64,000 nt of DNA, from NCBI GenBank assembly GCA_021613375.1, contig JAJQXZ010000045.1:18211-82210 (forward strand). The letters run 5' to 3'. This stretch comes from Megaleporinus macrocephalus (taxonomy: Eukaryota; Chordata; Actinopteri; Characiformes; Anostomidae). Of this stretch, positions 55,578 through 64,000 are shown piece by piece. A program made the translations under genes and the position numbers. Under the pieces are notes generated by a model that worked only from the letters and a program-made list of their open reading frames with translations, was not told where the DNA came from and made no database searches. Numbering within the stretch: the first letter of the stretch is position 1; each line of letters begins with the position of its first letter.

Positions 55578-56853
55578 ATGTTTACGTCTAAGGTTAAAGT
55601 GCCAACAGCTTTTGTAGACAGAGCTTCATTCGAGGCTGGTCTTACAAAGATGTTAGATAAATTATGCTCCAAGCGGAAAGCTAAACCCTGTAAGAAATTT
55701 AACATCCCAGAAGACTTAGAAGCAGTGTTTTACCATCTTACCCAAGTGTATGAAGAAGAAAGACCTTGAGGGTTCTGTTCAGGTGTTCAGACAGTGGCAC
55801 TGCATGTTAATGACTGAACATAAAGAGAAAAGTGCGCGACTAATACAGGAGTGTGCCGTCCATAAGCGTTCAGCCATTAATGCGCAAAACACGTGTGAAC
55901 AGACACAACATTCCCTCAAATCACTACAGGAAAAAATAGAGCAGCTAGAAAAGGAGAAAAGAGAACTTCTGGAATCTGCAAGGCCTAAAGCAGAAGAGCA
56001 GTCTAGCTCAGATGTCAGTGACAGCAATGAGGTCGTAACACTGCTACACACAGCCCCAGTAGTGGTCCAACAGGTGAGATCCACAGAAGGGGAGGTGGAA
56101 ACCTCCATCAAGCACAGCCCACTGGATCCAGAACAGATAGACCGCATGTCAGAATTCAAACATCCGAAGGAAATGGGACTTTGTTCTTTTTTGTCACTGA
56201 TGACTCGTAAAATCAAGCTGTATTCGTTCCACCCACTGGACGTCATTTCAGTGTGCTCGCAAATACTCACGCCAACTGAGGTTGAGACCATGGAAGAGTA
56301 TTATGAGGCCCAGGTAGAGAAGTTGAATTCTCTGAGAGCTGTACAGGATTGTAATATGGGGTTGTTGACAGTACTTCTGAACAGTTTAGGGTCTACTGTG
56401 TGCTGGCAGAAGGTTGTGGAGTGTCATCAGAGGAAGAATGAATCTGTGAGCCGTTACACACAGAGGTTTGCTGAGGTGTTTCTGTTGCATGGGGGAAGGT
56501 CAGAGTTTGAGTCAGTAGCAGACATGCTGAAGTCGAGGGTGTCTGTGGCCCAATGGGTGGATGTATTGACACAGGACATGAGAACAGTTTTACTTCTATT
56601 GAAGTCTAATTGGAGAACTAGCACGCTCGCTGAACTGAATAAATGCTTGACCTCCTATCAGAAAGATGCCCATGTCAACGTCCATGTCTCCTCAATTTTG
56701 CAAACTGTGTTTCAGCAAACAAGCAGTCAGGACACACAGAGTGACCAGGAGTATATGGGTCACTTCTGTGAGGAACCAGCATACTGGGCACGTAGTTGTA
56801 AAAAGAAATGTGATGAGAACATAAACACAAGCCCAGTTCTCAGATACATCTAA
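55578..56853 (+). pseudogene. endogenous retrovirus gag-like gene, frameshifted
   Basis: An ATG at 55578 opens a frame that ends at 55769; a second frame from about 55750 runs to 56853. The second carries a coiled-coil stretch (SLQEKIEQLEKEKRELLESA), a Ser/Glu-rich linker, a capsid-like helical region (LYSFHPLDVISVCSQILTPT; KNESVSRYTQRFAEVFLLHG) and a degenerate zinc knuckle at the end (FCEEPAYWARSCKKK). The order coiled coil, capsid, Cys/His box is Gag-like, and env plus an LTR follow on the same strand. The frame break and eroded knuckle argue against function. Genus cannot be assigned. Confidence 0.6.
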
Positions 56854-58109
56854 ACTGGAGATGTTAGGTGAGGGTGTTTACAGCTGATCCTTCAGACATA
56901 TGATGACAGAGTGTATGTGAGAACCACTGGGAAGAACATGCATGTGATTAATTGACACATGAGCAAGCTATTGTACATATGTAGGTGTCACTACCTGTGC
57001 TCCTGTTGTCTTGTCGCAAGCGCTTACAGTGTGTTGTTCACATGCAGTTAATGCTTTATTGTTTGTGGCTCGGATCAGGACAGTTACGCCCAAGGAAGGG
57101 GTAATTGGCTTGCAACACTCACAGACCCTAACATTTGCCTTCTAGGAGCTCAGATCATCAATTCCTCATCATTAATGATGACAGCAATGTTTGAGACTTG
57201 TATGAGGGTTAGGGTGATCATGACTGTGTGGTGATTTTATCCCACACATCACTTTTAGGTATTCTGAGATGCCTTAGGAAAATCCTGACTTAATTGTATT
57301 TACAGAGGCTTCAGAACAGGTGACAAACGGCTGTAAATGCGTTGGGTGAACCGTCTGGTCACCACATGCTATCACAGTAGCTTAACTTCACTTCTCAGAC
57401 CACTTCTCAGCTCAAGAAGCAGAATAGGTGTCATTCCTAAAGCTTATGGGTTAGCATCTGGTTTCACAGTTACAGTTTACACAGACTCTTTGCAAAGTGG
57501 GGTGTCTAGAGTGGATGCATCACTGGAGTTATGTAGCATCGGAGCCACACCCACACGCAAAGTAGGTTTAAGTCCATAGAAAATCATTACAGGACGTGCT
57601 ATGGCTCAACAGGGAACCATAGACCTTAGGCACGGCAAGGTGTCAAAAAGGGTTTGATGGAACCTCTTAAAGGGGGACATTCATTTGTGTTTTTAATCAT
57701 AGATGCAGCAGTATTATGTCAAGGTCAGAAAACTTGGACATGTGTTACGTTGCAAAGTAGTGTTACCGCCTTACTAGGGATAGATGGGTAAACTAGCTGG
57801 AAGAGCTTTGGGCAGATCTGTTAGCATTTACGCTGCAGGGGCTAAACCCAAAGTGAAGACTTCCCTACCCCCACACTTCCAGCTGGTATCATAGGACCCT
57901 GTGTTAGGTAGGGCAAGATGCGGTAACCCTCTATGCAAGAATAAATGTTAGACATTTTGTAACAAGGCCAAACACAACATACAAGATACTGCCAAAGTTT
58001 GTTTGTCTTCTAGGTGAAATGGAAGACAACAGTGGATGAACTGTCTCAAGGGGAGGTGTGGACGCATTCATCATACCAGTCCTGAAGAGACAATCCAAAC
58101 ACAGGCAGG
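56854..58109 (+). pseudogene. remnants of retroviral pol
   Basis: Only scraps remain. A frame around 57430-57490 has GLASGFTVTVYTDS, resembling an RNase H YTDS motif. Around 57080 GLATLTDPN-like residues, in broken frames, may be protease or RT relics. Most of pol is deleted, and stop codons are dense. Confidence 0.4.
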
Positions 58110-59715
58110 ATGACCGGAAGGAACATGGAACTATTGCTATCTCTACTAGCAATATGGACTTCCTGTCTTTCAGTGCCCATCACAGATGTGGGCAGCGACA
58201 ATGTATTTCAGACATTATTCAACTTAACCCGACAGACATTATTCCCAGAACAAAATGTCTGTATCCCTCATCCAGTCAGTGTATCTGCAGGAATAGCATG
58301 TACTGCACATGCTATGTCCGATTGTGATACATGTGCCTGGTTACATACAGATATGCCTTCATTTAATATTAGTTTATGTCACAACATCACACAACCTAAA
58401 ACCACACAGTGCTGTACACTGGGTATGTCAAAATGTGATCAATTATATGCTCCAGCACATAATATCACTGACATCAGTTCACCATTCAGGTCTCCTTGGT
58501 ATGTAGAAAATCATGCTAATTCTCTCACCATTTGTAGGAGAAATACCAAAAGCATTATGTAGGTTTATAGTACAACTCAAACAAATAAGCAACAGTCACC
58601 AAAATCAATCACCTGTCATCACAACTGAAACAATAACTGATGGTCTTCATGGTAGTGGTCTTTGGATGAACTGGCTAGGGGTTAATACGTTTTGCCGCAT
58701 TCCTGCGCCCACAGGAACCTACTGGTTATGCAGAAGTACTGCATTCAGTGAACTGCCAGCCAGATTTAACAGCCACTGTACATTAGTTTACATACTACCA
58801 GCGATGAGATCTCAAACACTTACAGCCAAAAATGACAGTTCAGAAATTCACATAATCCTTATGCACAGAACTGCAAATACAATTAATGTTGACATTTCCT
58901 TAGAGGTCCTAAAGACATGCGGTCCTAAGAATTGTCAAGCCCATGATTGTACATGGTACAAAAATAGTGAGGTGTTCGCCAATACCAAACATTCAATACC
59001 TTTAAATGCTAAACTTCTCACAAATGGTACTCTAATTCTTATGCCACCTAATAAAGGGAAACAAGCAGTCTTCGGTCACCTTTCAAACACTAACCAAACG
59101 ATCACTCCTGAAAGAGTATCTTTTATTGCTCCGGTTTTAAAGATAGATGCTACCTTTACATTCAGGGGAAAACATTATGTCCAATTAAATATCAAGTTCA
59201 CTCGCAGACAAAAGGTTTCAGCCATCCTCTTAGTGCCACTAGTATTAGGCAGTGATCCAAATCCTTGCATTAGATATTTCACATGTAGCCAAACATTTTG
59301 GAGTAGATTCTTAGGAGAACGTATTCCCAATTATGGGGTAATAATCATATATGAGTTCCTGTGATATATGAGTTAAAACTCATGGGGTTAATTGTTGTTC
59401 TGATGTGTTAGATCCGACTAAAGCTATAGGTGAATATCTTAATGTAATGGAGGATTTGCAAGGCTGTCTTAACCATGTAGATGACACAAACTCAAATTTC
59501 TTAGCCTTTAGGTTTAGTACATGGGGATGTATTGCCACGGAGTGATACTAATCTTTATCACAAGCAGTGTAATTATCTTTATAATGTATAGTATACCACG
59601 CTGTTGCTGTATTTGGATCGTCAAAGACAAGAAACGCTTACATATTGCACAAATTAAAACAGACGCAACCACATTACAACCCATGCAAGCAACAACGACA
59701 ATGAATTACATTTAA
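58110..59715 (+). pseudogene. retroviral env-like gene, broken
   Basis: The ATG at 58110 starts a hydrophobic signal-like segment (LLLSLLAIWTSCLS) and a Cys-rich extracellular region with several N-x-S/T sites, ending at 58562. An overlapping frame from 58513 continues with more Cys and glycosylation motifs and ends at 59364. Further broken frames carry a membrane segment and short tail (IFITSSVIIFIMYSIPRCCC, about 59550-59610). At least two frame breaks and a stop separate surface, transmembrane and tail parts. Position just before the LTR and the overall plan fit Env. Confidence 0.6.
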
Positions 59716-59853
59716 TGCAACCTATTCACCAAGTATTCCAATATATGCATGTTTGTGTGTTTTGCTTTGTAACTAGATTAGTAGTTTCTTTTCTTTCCTT
59801 ATTGTTGTTTGTTTTTCCTCATTTGTGCGTTTGTTTAACGTACAGAGGAGGAT
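59716..59853 (+). other. polypurine tract region before the LTR
   Basis: T-rich sequence ending in ACAGAGGAGGAT at 59842-59853, a plausible polypurine tract for plus-strand priming, immediately 5' of the LTR. Confidence 0.55.
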
Positions 59854-60268
59854 TGTTGGATTTTATTTTAAAAACAAACACACTATAGCATCTGTTTGGA
59901 ACGTATGGAAGGACAGGTGGCCAGGAGAGTGCGAGAACATCCTGGTTTTGTTAGTCTTCAGCAATGGGGGTCCTTTATGACAGGCAATTTGAGGCTCGGG
60001 AATCAGACCCTGCGACACTTCAGGGCTTGAGAACCGCTCCGCCCAGAGACAGCCCGGAGCCGGAGGAGGTTACGACATGGCCAGGAGGAGCTCATGTGAC
60101 CCGAGGACAATGGAAGGCCGGCCCTATAAAAAGACTATACAACTGATCAGCTTCAGATCAGGGTGTAATGACGCAGAGTAAAGACGGGCCCGCAATGTCA
60201 AATTAAACAAGCTTAAACTCTGCCTGGTCTCCCTCTTCATTCTGACGGCGAAAGACGAAGTTACAACA
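59854..60268 (+). repeat. retroviral 3' LTR (415 bp)
   Basis: Begins TGTTGGATTT and ends GTTACAACA, so it has the canonical TG...CA ends and short inverted termini (TGTTG, CAACA). A TATA box TATAAAAA lies at 60125 and a polyadenylation signal ATTAAA at 60202-60207, with a GT/T-rich stretch after. Only one LTR was found, so no date can be derived from LTR divergence. Confidence 0.8.
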
Positions 60269-60420
60269 ATAAGAACTGATTGAATCTTTTTTGCCCAACA
60301 AACATCTCAAATAACAATTTTGCAATCTGTCTCATGCATTTTCTGAACCCACATGTTCTGCATAACAGATTAGAACCAGTAGCTGAACAGATACAGACAA
60401 ACACTGGCTACACATCATAG

Positions 60421-62690
60421 AGTGGGATATAGTGACATTGGATGTTTTGAATACAAGTTTGGTGTAAAAATTGTTTTGTTCCACAAGAGTGCTTCAGGTA
60501 GATTAGAAAACTATCAAACAAAAGACAAACCACACACCAAGACCGTGTTTCTTGATGGTCATTATTACATGGCGAAATATTTGAAAGTGTTCATGGGTGG
60601 GCCGTATGTTTGAGAGTTTTGTTACAAGGGCTACACTAGCGCCAGAGATCACAGCTGTAAACACTGTTGTGATGTGTTGTGTCACACGAAACCCAGATGT
60701 GGCAAATATTGTGACGACTGTTCACTACTGCAAATCTGACTCTACTGTTATGAGCAGCATAAGAAACAGAAACGACAGCCTATCACAGGGGAGATGGTTC
60801 CTCATGTGAACTAACCAAGTACTGTAAAAACATGTGGGCATCTTTATCACGTTAGTTTAACCAAACCCGAACCCACAAGTGTCTATCAGAGCGTTACATG
60901 CAATGTGGTGAAGAACTAATATCAGATACCACACATGAACTACATACAACCTATAAAATTAAAAGAACCAAGCGAGGCTTATATTTTTTTCGATTTTGAG
61001 ACATGAATTGTAAATAGTAAGCATGAAGCCAACCTTCTCTGCGCAATCACATTTGATGGTAGAGAGTTCACAGCAGAGGGGTCTCGCTGCGTAGAACAAC
61101 TCGTCAAAGAGTTTAGACGACCAAAATATCGGGGGTACATGGTTAGCACACAGTGCAGCTGGTTTCTTGTAATTTCTTGTTATTGGAATATTTCTCCAAA
61201 GTGGGTATCACAGTCAAAATTACAATGATTGCAATGTTTGACGAAACCTTCAGACAACGCTACATAGACTCGTACTAGTTTATCCCAATGTGTTTAGCCA
61301 AAACAGCATCTGCATTAAATCTGTCGTGTTCAGAGAAAGAGCATTTCAGACAAATTTAATCTGAAACTAAATGAAGACTATGTAGGTCCATACCCAGATA
61401 AACATTATTACTGCTATGATACAATGAATGACAAAGACCAGTTTGATGAATGGTACATGGTCTTGGGTGAGGTGTTTGACTTTAGAAGGGAGTTGTATGT
61501 TTACAGCAGGAAGGATGTTGTTTTACTACGAGAGGCTTTCATTAAGTATCGTGACGAGTTCATTCAGTGTACAAAGCTAGACCCATTCAATTCTACAACA
61601 CTGACATCATGCTGCATGACTGTGTACGAGACACATTTTCTCCTAAAGACACACCAGCACTGAGACAACAACACATACATTAATCAGAACAAGACCTTTT
61701 CAAATGTTTCCACTGAATGGCTTGAGTATGTTAAGAGTAGAAGAGGTGTTGATGTTCACCACGCACTAACTCATGGAGAGATGAAGTTTGGTGTGTATGA
61801 CGTAGATGGGATTTATACAAAGGATGGTGTGAGAAAAGCCTTAGAATTTAATGGTTGTATGCATCACAGACATGAATGTCGTTACAATCCAAACCAGCTT
61901 CACTCCATGTCTAAGGTGTTGTATGGTGAGTTGCGGAAACAGTGTGACATCAAGTTGGAGATGCTTGTTGGAGAATATGGTCTGAATGTTGAAGGAATGT
62001 GGGAATGTCAGTGGGCAGATGCTAAGAAGGGTTGATTCGGTCGTTGCTGCGTTCGTGTTAACATACAAAGCGCCGAATAGGTTAAAATCAAGAGATGCCC
62101 TCTTTGGTGGTAGAACTAATGCATATAAACTCTACTATAAATCAAAGGATGGTGAGAGAATCAGATATTTGGACTTAACTAGTTTGTACTTATTCTGTCT
62201 GGCTAGGAAGAAATACCCAGTAGGACATCCTCAAATAGTTTTCAAAAATTTCAGACCCCTCGAGGAACCCTATGGACTTGTCAAGACCACCGTACATCCA
62301 CCTAGAAAACTGCTACACCCTGTTTTACCTTATCACTGTAATGGTAGATTAATGATTCTCCTCTGTCGTACATGTGCAGAGCTGGAAAACCAACAACAGC
62401 AGTGTGATCATAATGATGATGACAGATCCATCACAGGGACGTGGGTCAGTACTGAAATATTAAAGGCTGTTGAGAAAGGGTACTTGGGGGGCTAAAATCC
62501 AGGACGTGTGGCATTTCTTAGACAGTTCAGAATCATTGTTCTGTGTTACAGTAAAGCAGGAAGCAAACGCTTATCCAGCACACGCTGTTTCAGAAAAAGA
62601 GAGAGGAAAACATCAGGGATTATTATGAAAAGAAAATATCCAACTGAATCACGAGTATCTCTCAGACCATTTGTGGAAATGACCTGGATG
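60421..62690 (+). pseudogene. Polinton/adintovirus-type protein-primed DNA polymerase B, decayed
   Basis: Frames in order: an upstream block (HTKTVFLDGHYYMAKYLKVF, about 60535), an exonuclease motif FFDFET near 60988 with a stop right after it, then YSRKDVVLLREAFIKYRDEF and KLDPFNSTTLTSCCM (about 61500-61620), EFNGCMHHRHECRYNPNQLH (about 61850), [14 protein letters not shown] (about 62100) and the polymerase A motif YLDLTSLY (62166-62189), followed by [15 protein letters not shown] and [15 protein letters not shown]. This is the order of Maverick/Polinton and adintovirus PolB. At least four stops or frame shifts occur; the palm continues for about 200 bp after motif A before an insertion, and the remaining catalytic motif is lost. 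Confidence 0.8.
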
Positions 62691-63330
62691 TGTCAGGAGG
62701 GGAGTGGGGGAAGGGGGTGGACCCAAGTGCAGAGTTTTTTAGTTAGTTTTTCTGTTTGAGTTTGTTTTTTGTGAGGGGTGGAGTTTCAGGAGAAAAGATG
62801 AATGCTTGTGTACTAGTCACCCTAGGTGGGATTCAAACCACCACCTATGATCACAGCATGTAATACGCCTCTCCTGCGCCACCAAGGAACAGAACAGGAG
62901 GCACCTTAGATACGCCCAAGGCAGTGTGAGGGAAAAAGGCAGGAAAACAACAAACAAAGGAAATGCAAGAGTACAGCGTTTCAAACTAAAGAATCAACAT
63001 AAACCCCAAGAACAATAAATCCCCCAAACTGAATCCCTCAGAACAATAAACCCCCCCCCCCAAACTTTCTCTTTTTCTGTTTCAGACTTTCTCTGTTTTC
63101 CACAGACTTCTTTTACTGACTTCTCCTGAATACCCACCTCTACTGATCACCCCTCTACAAAGGTGTGATGCTGGATGGTGTTTGTGGCTGACTTAAGTAG
63201 GAGCAGCACAGGTGTGTCCAGTCAGCGCTGATTGCTACTGAGAAGTCTGGGAATTGGAGTTTTCTCTCCTTTTCCTACCAGACCTCCCTCTGCGCTGACT
63301 CCGCCCTCTGCTGGTGCCTGGGCCATGACA
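62691..63330. mobile_element. 640-bp TG...CA insertion inside the polymerase remnant
   Basis: It starts TGTCAGGAGG and ends GGCCATGACA, with inverted TGTCA/TGACA ends, and is flanked by GGATG (62686-62690) and GGACG (63331-63335), a likely 5-bp target-site duplication with one mismatch. It has no coding capacity. It looks like a solo LTR or a small non-autonomous LTR element. A tRNA-like segment lies within it. Confidence 0.6.
62812..62886 (-). other. tRNA-like (SINE-head) segment
   Basis: On the minus strand CTTGGTGGCGCAGGAGAGGC and then GGTGGTTTGAATCCCACCTA resemble A- and B-box tRNA regions. No full cloverleaf could be drawn, so this is a tRNA-derived relic and not a gene. Confidence 0.45.
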
Positions 63331-63905
63331 GGACGTGTCCATTCAAAACAAGAAAGCTAAACTTTACACCTCGGTTTAGCAGAGATATTTAAACATTGCT
63401 AAACAGGGTGATAGGGAGACCACCACTTTCACATTAACCTCCCACCTACAGATAATGTTAATAAGCAGACAAATGTTCAGACTGATGAAAATAATGATTT
63501 AATCAGAGACATTCTTAGAAATGTTCCTCACGGTGTAAGAGGAATGTTTAATACATCTTAGATTAAATATCTAAATCACATGACGTGTCTTCTTGGAGTG
63601 AATCTGGAGAATTGATCTTAAATAGCAGATGTGTCTCCGGATCACATATTCTGGACTTGGTAAGTGTCACTGCTAGACACAGGGTTAGTGATGATCTCAG
63701 ATCTCAGTGGTGGAATGAGTTTCTAGATGTTTCTGCTGTTCTAAATATACCTCTGTCCACCAAACCCAACAAACATGTTAGAGAGAAAATTCATTTGTTC
63801 AAAACCAGAAAGTCTGTTGATTATGTTACGCCGACTAAACACCAGTTAAGAGAGTTGAAAGTCGGGAGTTTATCTCACCTGATCTCGACAGAAGCAGATG
63901 GTTAG
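63331..63905 (+). pseudogene. continuation of Polinton-like region, unknown ORF
   Basis: After the insertion a broken frame resumes, and 63585-63905 encodes WSESGELILNSRCVSGSHIL, DLVSVTARHR and FLDVSAVLNIPLSTKPNKHV before a stop. The GELILN...GSHILDLV pattern suggests an element-encoded protein of the neighbouring large DNA transposon, but I cannot name it. Confidence 0.35.
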
Positions 63906-64000
63906 ATTTCTAATGTTGTGTTTGTTTGTTGTGTTATGTTTACATGTATCTAGTTCTTTTATCAGGACTATATAAATATGTGTCTCACAATGTTTGAAAA
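63906..64000. other. window end, nothing seen
   Basis: T-rich non-coding sequence. Confidence 0.5.

Noticed and set aside
55779..56291. 170-codon minus-strand Ser-rich frame
   Set aside because: Lies opposite the gag-like frame, with no domain or splice evidence.
62812..62886. tRNA gene on the minus strand
   Set aside because: A- and B-box-like words are present but no cloverleaf with paired acceptor stem can be drawn.

Overview
This is vertebrate genomic DNA, almost certainly from a teleost fish and probably an otophysan (a characin or catfish relative). Genes are split by GT-AG introns. There are PIM-like kinase genes, a CCDC106-like gene and a SAMD3-like gene of the kinds that are expanded in teleosts. 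Many fish repeat families are recognisable: several Tc1 types, an RTE-like and an L1/Tx1-like LINE, Ty3/gypsy elements, a tRNA-derived SINE ending in a CCCCCTAGTG-type body, and a 'CAGTGACACTGAC' MITE common in otophysan genomes. Species was not determined. The window is mostly accessory, transposon-rich DNA. No rRNA gene, intact tRNA gene or CRISPR array was seen.

Layout. 0-12.6 kb: sparse DNA with a broken SAMD3-like gene (3.75-4.98 kb), a Merlin-type transposase scrap (7.9-8.2 kb) and MITE fragments. 12.7-14.7 kb: a six-exon PIM-like serine/threonine kinase with all catalytic motifs. 14.95-16.9 kb: a decayed Ty3/gypsy chromovirus pol lying in its 3' flank. 19.26-27.36 kb: an 8.1 kb unit bounded by long inverted repeats, (TA)n tracts and 80-bp subterminal repeats. 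It carries an ISXO2/Merlin-like transposase on the minus strand and a CCDC106-like gene on the plus strand. 27.36-31.5 kb: a Gmr1-like gypsy remnant, an RTE LINE fragment and two Tc1 derivatives. 32.1-33.6 kb: a five-exon gene of unknown function followed by a large minisatellite. 35.6-37.2 kb: LINE and Tc1 scraps. 36.9-40.66 kb: an inverted, dead copy of the PIM-like gene with its flank, split by a LINE.

40.665-53.319 kb: a candidate giant mobile element. Both ends carry a 28-bp imperfect inverted repeat abutting (GT)n, with GTCCCC repeats just inside. Its one gene spans ten coding exons and joins a KMT5A-type SET histone methyltransferase domain to a Crypton-like tyrosine recombinase domain and a short basic/aromatic C-terminal domain. 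All splice phases agree, with one apparent frameshift between the SET part and the recombinase part.

53.6-64 kb: a SINE, a small multi-exon gene ending in a perfect Ile/Leu heptad coiled coil, a decayed endogenous retrovirus (gag, pol scraps, env, one 3' LTR), and a decayed Polinton/adintovirus-type DNA polymerase B interrupted by a 640-bp TG...CA insertion.

Most of the genes here are cargo or enzymes of mobile elements. The two strongest candidates for undescribed systems are the SET-recombinase element and the Merlin-like element with a CCDC106-like passenger. In both, a chromatin- or nuclear-type host gene family is physically enclosed by transposon-like ends. The PIM-like pair gives a relative clock: the gypsy and LINE insertions each hit only one copy.
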